Assembly: GCA_002212725.1 (NCBI GenBank)
Contig: MTCR01000147.1
Coordinates: 1 to 36,497 of the forward strand
Origin: Sphingobacteriales bacterium TSM_CSM
Lineage (GTDB): Bacteria > Bacteroidota > Bacteroidia > Chitinophagales > UBA2359
Direction of reading: 5' to 3'
DNA: 36,497 bases
How positions within the stretch are numbered: the stretch's first letter is position 1; every line of letters starts with the position of its first letter. Both the position numbers and the translations under genes were made by a program. The notes beneath the pieces are model-generated. The model did no database searches. It had not been told where the DNA came from and saw only the letters and a program-made list of their open reading frames with translations. Of this stretch, positions 32,592 through 36,497 are shown piece after piece.

Positions 32592-32599
32592 CAAAAGTA
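32592..32599 (-). promoter_or_regulatory. -7 box for the haem-c protein gene
   Basis: The minus strand reads TACTTTTG, an exact TAnnTTTG match, 31 bases before the start at 32560. It lies in the divergent gap shared with bshB1, whose own candidate TACCTTTG is at 32725-32732. Confidence 0.5.
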
Positions 32600-32724
32600 A
32601 GTATTTCGGCCAGAATTTTGCTTTTTTATAAACAGGATACTCTTTTTCCGGCTTTTTATTTTTTAATTTACTCACAACTGCTACAAAAAAGAGCAGTTAT
32701 GAATGGCATGAGCAAAGCAAATGC

Positions 32725-32732
32725 TACCTTTG
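32725..32732 (+). promoter_or_regulatory. -7 box for bshB1
   Basis: TACCTTTG is an exact TAnnTTTG match, 56 bases upstream of the bshB1 start at 32789. No clear -33 TTG was found at usual spacing. Confidence 0.5.
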
Positions 32733-32788
32733 GGCAACGCTGCATAAGAGGGTAAAAACCAACCACTTTTTTAAACAAAACACAGTTT

Positions 32789-33523
32789 ATGAAACTCGAT
32801 ATTTTAGCCTTTGGCGCCCACCCCGATGATGTGGAACTTTCCTGTGGCGGTACTGTGGCAGCACATACGGCGGCAGGTAAGCAAGTGGGAATTATAGACC
32901 TTACCGCCGGCGAATTGGGAACCCGCGGCAATCCGCAACTAAGGCAGGAAGAAGCCGCAGAAGCCGCCCGCATTTTGGGGGTAAGCGTAAGAGAAAACCT
33001 GCACTTTGCCGATGGGTATTTTACCAACGACATAACCCATAAACTGGCCATTGTAGCCACCTTACGCACCTACCGCCCCAATATAGTGCTGGCACCCGCC
33101 CTTACCGACCGCCACCCCGACCACGGCAGAGCCGCACAACTGGTAGCCGAAGCCTGTTTCCTTTCGGGCCTGGCTAAAATCATTACCCGCAATACCGAAG
33201 AAGGACAGGCGCAAAGCCCTTGGCGACCGCTTGCCGTTTATCATTACATTCAGGATACACCTCAAAAACCCGATTTTGTTGTGGATATTGGCGCTTTTAT
33301 TGAACAAAAAATTGCTTCCATACACGCATATGCTTCGCAGTTTTACAACCCGAAATATCAGCAGCAAACGGGCGAGGCGCCCACCTATATTTCAGACAAA
33401 ACTTTCCTGGAACGCATACATGCCCGCGCACTGGAAATGGCCCGCCAAACACCCTTTACCTATGCCGAAGGGTTTATAGCCGTGCGCACACCGGGGGTAA
33501 AAAACCTGTTTGATTTGTGGTAA
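32789..33523 (+). CDS. bshB1: Bacillithiol biosynthesis deacetylase
   Basis: The protein has 244 residues, normal for BshB1, a zinc-dependent deacetylase of the LmbE/PIG-L superfamily. It removes the acetyl group from GlcNAc-malate in bacillithiol synthesis in the cytoplasm. The zinc motif A-H11-P-D-D14 (AHPDDVE) and the later TDRHPDHGRAAQLV (third zinc His and catalytic region) are present. DLTAGELGTRGNP is a hallmark of the BshB1 group. bshA and bshC, needed for the pathway, are not in the window. It has a promoter box at 32725, is transcribed alone, and shares a divergent region with the haem-c protein gene. Bacillithiol is a main low-molecular thiol in many Bacteroidota. Confidence 0.93.
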   Translation: MKLDILAFGAHPDDVELSCGGTVAAHTAAGKQVGIIDLTAGELGTRGNPQLRQEEAAEAARILGVSVRENLHFADGYFTNDITHKLAIVATLRTYRPNIVLAPALTDRHPDHGRAAQLVAEACFLSGLAKIITRNTEEGQAQSPWRPLAVYHYIQDTPQKPDFVVDIGAFIEQKIASIHAYASQFYNPKYQQQTGEAPTYISDKTFLERIHARALEMARQTPFTYAEGFIAVRTPGVKNLFDLW

Positions 33524-33604
33524 ACAGTTTGTTTTATACTTAATGGCGTTTTTAAACAACCCCGCACTATTTTTTTAAAGTTATTGCGTGCCTGCCGCAA
33601 TACA

Positions 33605-33630
33605 CATGCGCTCTTTTGCATAAGCGCATG
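33605..33630. terminator. Hairpin after bshB1
   Basis: CATGCGCT (33605-33612) and AGCGCATG (33623-33630) form an 8-bp stem with a 10-base loop, 80 bases after the bshB1 stop. No T-run follows directly, so termination is only possible. The rest of the gap 33524-33839 holds the promoter of the next gene and nothing else convincing. Confidence 0.35.
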
Positions 33631-33759
33631 GTAGGCATGCTTATTTACCATACTTTTGTATAAACTGCTTTATTTTAAGGCAATACAGAGTGTAAAAGCA
33701 AGCTGTTAAATGTGCATATGTATTTTATTGTTCGGTAGAGCAGTATGGTACAATAATTG

Positions 33760-33788
33760 TTGCTAACTTAGTAATGAATTTACCTTCG
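33760..33788 (+). promoter_or_regulatory. Candidate promoter of the cytochrome c peroxidase gene
   Basis: TTG (33760-33762) and TACCTTCG (33781-33788) are 18 bases apart, close to the -33/TAnnTTTG pair with one mismatch (C for T). The start codon is 51 bases downstream. Confidence 0.45.
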
Positions 33789-33839
33789 TTCAACTTCAAC
33801 CTTTACTAACCATTTATACACTCTTTAAAATGAACAATC

Positions 33840-35228
33840 ATGTTATTACCTTGCAAACCCGGCAGCCCGGCAGTTGGAATGCTTGTGCTGTTACTTGTTG
33901 TTACCTTGTTTTTTACCGCCTGTAACCCCGATGAAAGTTGGACAGAAGACGGTTACTATCTTGACCAGAGATTGAATGAAGTGCTAACCGGTGCATCGGG
34001 CGGTGTTGGAAAAAACCATTTTATTTTACCTGAAAGTACCGATTTTACCTCCATACCGCAAGACCCCCACAACCCCATCAGCGCAGCAAAAGTTCAATTA
34101 GGAAAAATGCTGTTTCACGAAACGTTTATCGGGCAAAACCCCAAAAAAACCGAAAGTAAAGGTACATATTCCTGCGCCAGTTGCCATCATGTAAAGGCCG
34201 GTTTTCAGGCTTGCCTGCCACAGGGCCTTGGTGAAGGCGGCATTGGGTTTGGCATAAACGGAGAAGGACGACATCGGGATAACAGCTATTCCGATGCCGA
34301 TTTAGATGTGCAGCCTATCAGAAGCCCTTCGGCGCTAAACATTGCCTATCAAACCAACATACTCTGGAACGGGCAGTTTGGCGCAACAGGGGTAAACGTG
34401 GGCACCGAAAGTTCCTGGACAGCCGGCACCCCAAAAGAAAAAAACTTTCTGGGTTTTGAAGGCACCGAAACCCAGGCCATTGCCGGGCAAGATGTACACC
34501 GCCTGTTGGTTACCAACGACGTATTGTCATCTATACAGGAATACCTTCAACTGTTTGAAGATGCTTTTCCCGATGAACCTCAAAATCAACGCATTAATAA
34601 AATTAACGCAGGGCTGTCTGTTGCTGCCTATGAACGCACACTGCTGGCAAACAAAGCGCCGTTTCAAAAATGGCTGCGCGGAGATTTAAACGCACTTACC
34701 GAAAGCCAGAAACGCGGCGCTATTTTGTTTTTTTCAAAGGCTGAGTGTTACAGTTGCCATAATGGGCCGGCGCTTAATGCTATGGACTTTTATGCCCTTG
34801 GCATGAATGACCTGAACGATGGCAACTACGGAAACGTGTTCAATGTGTCGGATACCAAACCCGAAAACAAGGGCCGTGGCGGATTTACCAACCGTGCCGA
34901 AGATATGTACAAATTTAAAGTGCCGCAACTCTACAACCTCAAAAACTCACCATTTTACGGCCACGGAGCTTCTTTTACCAACATAAGGCAGGTGGTGGAA
35001 TACAAAAACAATGCAGTGCCGCAAAACCCCGATGTGCCCGCCTACCAACTGGCACAGCAATTTAAGAAACTCTACCTTTCCGACACCGAAATTGACTATA
35101 TCGTTGATTTTCTGGAAAACGCCCTCAACGACCCCGAACTGGGGCGTTATGTGCCGGACGCATTGCCATCGGGCAATTGTTTTCCCAATAATGACCCCAT
35201 GTCAAAAACAGATTTGGGTTGCAACTAA
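33840..35228 (+). CDS. Di-haem cytochrome c peroxidase (MauG/CcpA family), lipoprotein
   Basis: The protein has 462 residues. A lipobox ends at FFTAC28, so it is likely a periplasm-facing lipoprotein. Two haem c sites are present: C112-A-S-C-H116 and C303-Y-S-C-H307, as in bacterial peroxidases that reduce hydrogen peroxide with electrons from a c-type donor. The segment VQLGKMLFHETFIGQNPKK and later SPSALNIAYQTNILWNGQ are family blocks. PQLYNLKNSPFYGHGASFTNIRQVVEYKN near the end is the typical C-haem region. The start at 33840 is in frame; an ATG at 33830 is in another frame. A strong hairpin terminator follows at 35250-35296. It is transcribed away from bshB1 but not linked to it. A role in peroxide defence is likely; MauG-like protein oxidation is an alternative. 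Confidence 0.9.
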   Translation: MLLPCKPGSPAVGMLVLLLVVTLFFTACNPDESWTEDGYYLDQRLNEVLTGASGGVGKNHFILPESTDFTSIPQDPHNPISAAKVQLGKMLFHETFIGQNPKKTESKGTYSCASCHHVKAGFQACLPQGLGEGGIGFGINGEGRHRDNSYSDADLDVQPIRSPSALNIAYQTNILWNGQFGATGVNVGTESSWTAGTPKEKNFLGFEGTETQAIAGQDVHRLLVTNDVLSSIQEYLQLFEDAFPDEPQNQRINKINAGLSVAAYERTLLANKAPFQKWLRGDLNALTESQKRGAILFFSKAECYSCHNGPALNAMDFYALGMNDLNDGNYGNVFNVSDTKPENKGRGGFTNRAEDMYKFKVPQLYNLKNSPFYGHGASFTNIRQVVEYKNNAVPQNPDVPAYQLAQQFKKLYLSDTEIDYIVDFLENALNDPELGRYVPDALPSGNCFPNNDPMSKTDLGCN

Positions 35229-35249
35229 CCCGCCTGCTCATCGTTCATC

Positions 35250-35296
35250 AACAACAACCGGTGCAAGCATAACCACCCGCTGCACCGGTTGTTGTT
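35250..35296. terminator. Strong bidirectional terminator
   Basis: A 16-bp perfect stem (35250-35265 and 35281-35296, arms AACAACAACCGGTGCA and its complement) has a 15-base loop and is followed by a T-run on the plus strand. It lies between the stops of the peroxidase (35228) and the sirtuin (35298), with A-rich sequence on the other side, so it can serve both convergent genes. Confidence 0.85.
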
Positions 35297-35297
35297 T

Positions 35298-35993
35298 TTA
35301 CAGGCGTTCAAGCAGGGTGTTTACCAGTTGCGGCGCTCCCACCGTAGCCGGCTCAGCTATAATGGAAATTTGCATGCCATAAGGCAAATCGGGAATATGC
35401 GGGTCTATAAGGTATTTTTCGGCTTGTTTCGGAACATAGTTAATTAACCCCGCTGCCGGATATACCACCAATGACGTGCCTATAATAATAAAAATATCGG
35501 CAGTGGAAGCTATTTGATTGGCTATTTCAATCATGGGAACTGCTTCGCCAAACCACACAATATTGGGGCGCAATTGACTTCCACGCGGGCAAAGGTCGCC
35601 AAGTTGTATGGCTTCACCGCCAATATCAAAAACCAAATCCGGATATTTTTCGCTGCGTACTTCGCTCAATTTTCCGTGTACGTGAATAATGTTGGAAGAA
35701 CCGGCCCGCTCATGCAGGTCATCTACATTTTGGGTAACAATGGTTACACGGTACTTTTTTTCCAATTTTGCCAGCGCTTTGTGCCCTTCATTGGGTTGTG
35801 CCTGCGCGGCAGCTTTGCGCCTTTGGTTGTAAAACTCAAGTACCAGCGCCGGGTTACGGCGCCAGGCGGTAATGCTTGCTACATCTTCAATACGGTACTC
35901 TTCCCACATGCCGCCCATACCCCTGAAGGTAGCCAAACCACTTTCGGCACTTATGCCGGCGCCTGTTAAAACAACAACATGAGGTTTTTGCAT
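35298..35993 (-). CDS. Sir2-family NAD-dependent protein deacylase
   Basis: The protein has 231 residues, normal for bacterial class III sirtuins. It removes acyl groups from lysines using NAD+ in the cytoplasm. Visible motifs are GAGISAESGLATFR (11-24), TQNVD (87-91), the catalytic H106 in HVHG, and LRPNIVWFGEAVP. Y55 and R58 in FYNQRRK are the pair that recognises succinyl or malonyl groups in class III, so desuccinylase activity is likely. The usual four zinc-ribbon cysteines are absent. Only C135 in GDLCPRGSQLRP remains, so a structural zinc is not expected. It shares a terminator with the peroxidase gene and shows no clear promoter box. The gap 35994-36332 upstream is AT-rich, and a short frame there is not convincing. 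Confidence 0.92.
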   Translation of the reverse strand: MQKPHVVVLTGAGISAESGLATFRGMGGMWEEYRIEDVASITAWRRNPALVLEFYNQRRKAAAQAQPNEGHKALAKLEKKYRVTIVTQNVDDLHERAGSSNIIHVHGKLSEVRSEKYPDLVFDIGGEAIQLGDLCPRGSQLRPNIVWFGEAVPMIEIANQIASTADIFIIIGTSLVVYPAAGLINYVPKQAEKYLIDPHIPDLPYGMQISIIAEPATVGAPQLVNTLLERL

Positions 35994-36332
35994 TTGCCTT
36001 GCTTTTTTCTTAAGTTGGTCTAATAAACGACATTTGAATTTAAAATTAAAAACAAAATTGCACTAAATTGGGTTTTGCCTTTAATTTTACCCGTTAATGC
36101 GCTCTTTTTACAAAATTTGGAGCAACATACATGCTCTGTGCAGCAAAATAATGTAAATTTAAACAAAAATGCAGTTTTTGTAAGTTTTAAACAAGTACAT
36201 TTACATAAAATATAGTTTGCCTGTGGCACAAGTTCTCTGTCATAAAAGCACAGATAACATACATGGCACCAACGCTTTGCCTTTTTCTTACGTTATAATA
36301 ACAAGTTTTGCAAAATTTTAAAATTCGGCAAC

Positions 36333-36497
36333 ATGTTTCATAAACTTTTACCTAAACTCTTACACGGCAAATTGTTCTTATGCCTGCTCATCGGGTTATT
36401 TACCGGCTTGGGGTTGTCAAACTCGGCCCAGGCGCAATTGCAGCGAAACCTGTTTTTTAACAGCAACAGCAATGTAGTGCGCCTCGATTTTGCTACC
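36333..36497 (+). CDS. Exported protein, 3' end outside window
   Basis: An ATG at 36333 opens a frame of 55 codons that runs off the window end. The start MFHKLLPKLLHGKLFLCLLIGLF is a signal peptide, with a cleavage-like SAQAQ around residues 31-35. The mature part begins LQRNLFFNSNSNVVRLDFAT. Nothing in this short part identifies the family. The length, function and possible sorting domain are unknown. The region upstream (35994-36332) contains a long AT-rich intergenic stretch with no clear promoter box. Confidence 0.65.
   Translation, partial: MFHKLLPKLLHGKLFLCLLIGLFTGLGLSNSAQAQLQRNLFFNSNSNVVRLDFAT

Noticed and set aside
36020..36229. 69-codon minus-strand ORF in the AT-rich gap
   Set aside because: Lys/Phe/Cys-rich composition typical of random AT-rich sequence, with no promoter or ribosome site.

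Overview
The window looks like a chromosomal segment of a Bacteroidota bacterium, probably an environmental lineage near Chitinophagia, Saprospiria or Sphingobacteriia. Four things point there. There are type IX secretion (T9SS) parts: a PorP/SprF barrel, a gingipain/PorU-like protein and type A C-terminal sorting domains. A BshB1 bacillithiol deacetylase is present. The sirtuin is of the type lacking the zinc-ribbon cysteines. Many genes have a TAnnTTTG -7 promoter box and lack a Shine-Dalgarno sequence. No rRNA, tRNA, CRISPR array, integrase or complete insertion sequence was seen.

Layout. 1-269 is the 3' end of a T9SS cargo gene with a 16-bp palindrome just before its sorting domain. 437-6395 is a minus-strand run of eight metabolic or stress genes, in transcription order: DJ-1/PfpI protein, VOC protein, small beta-barrel protein, atypical SDR, classical SDR, NADP-oxidoreductase-like Rossmann protein, bestrophin channel and beta-carbonic anhydrase. 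6771-7919 is a PLP trans-sulfuration enzyme. 8074-10015 holds a lytic transglycosylase and an exported FG-GAP-like protein. 10110-11273 is a redoxin, SPOR-like and coiled-coil fusion. 11881-14767 is a two-gene unit, korA plus porP/sprF, bracketed by two copies of a 171-bp MITE-like element with 14-bp terminal inverted repeats. 15130-22598 (minus) holds a small SPOR-like protein, asnB, a very large PorU/C25-like protein whose catalytic His and Cys positions appear replaced, and a Tat-exported flavin amine oxidase.

22993-28528 (plus) is a phenylacetyl-CoA epoxidase locus: a TetR regulator, paaA, paaB and paaC. A Fic protein sits between the regulator and paaA, and a PD-(D/E)XK (Rpn-type) nuclease-like gene sits between paaA and paaB. 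paaD and paaE are not in the window. 28693-35993 carries a Cys-rich lipoprotein, a 989-residue secreted haem-c protein with three near-identical internal repeats, bshB1, a di-haem cytochrome c peroxidase and a sirtuin. A new exported protein starts at 36333 and runs off the end.

Best candidates for a second look are the MITE-like pair, the apparently inactive PorU-like protein, the interrupted paa operon, korA without korB, and the bestrophin/carbonic anhydrase pair. No single locus looks to me like a clearly new defence or biosynthetic system. All assignments come from reading the sequence, with no database search.
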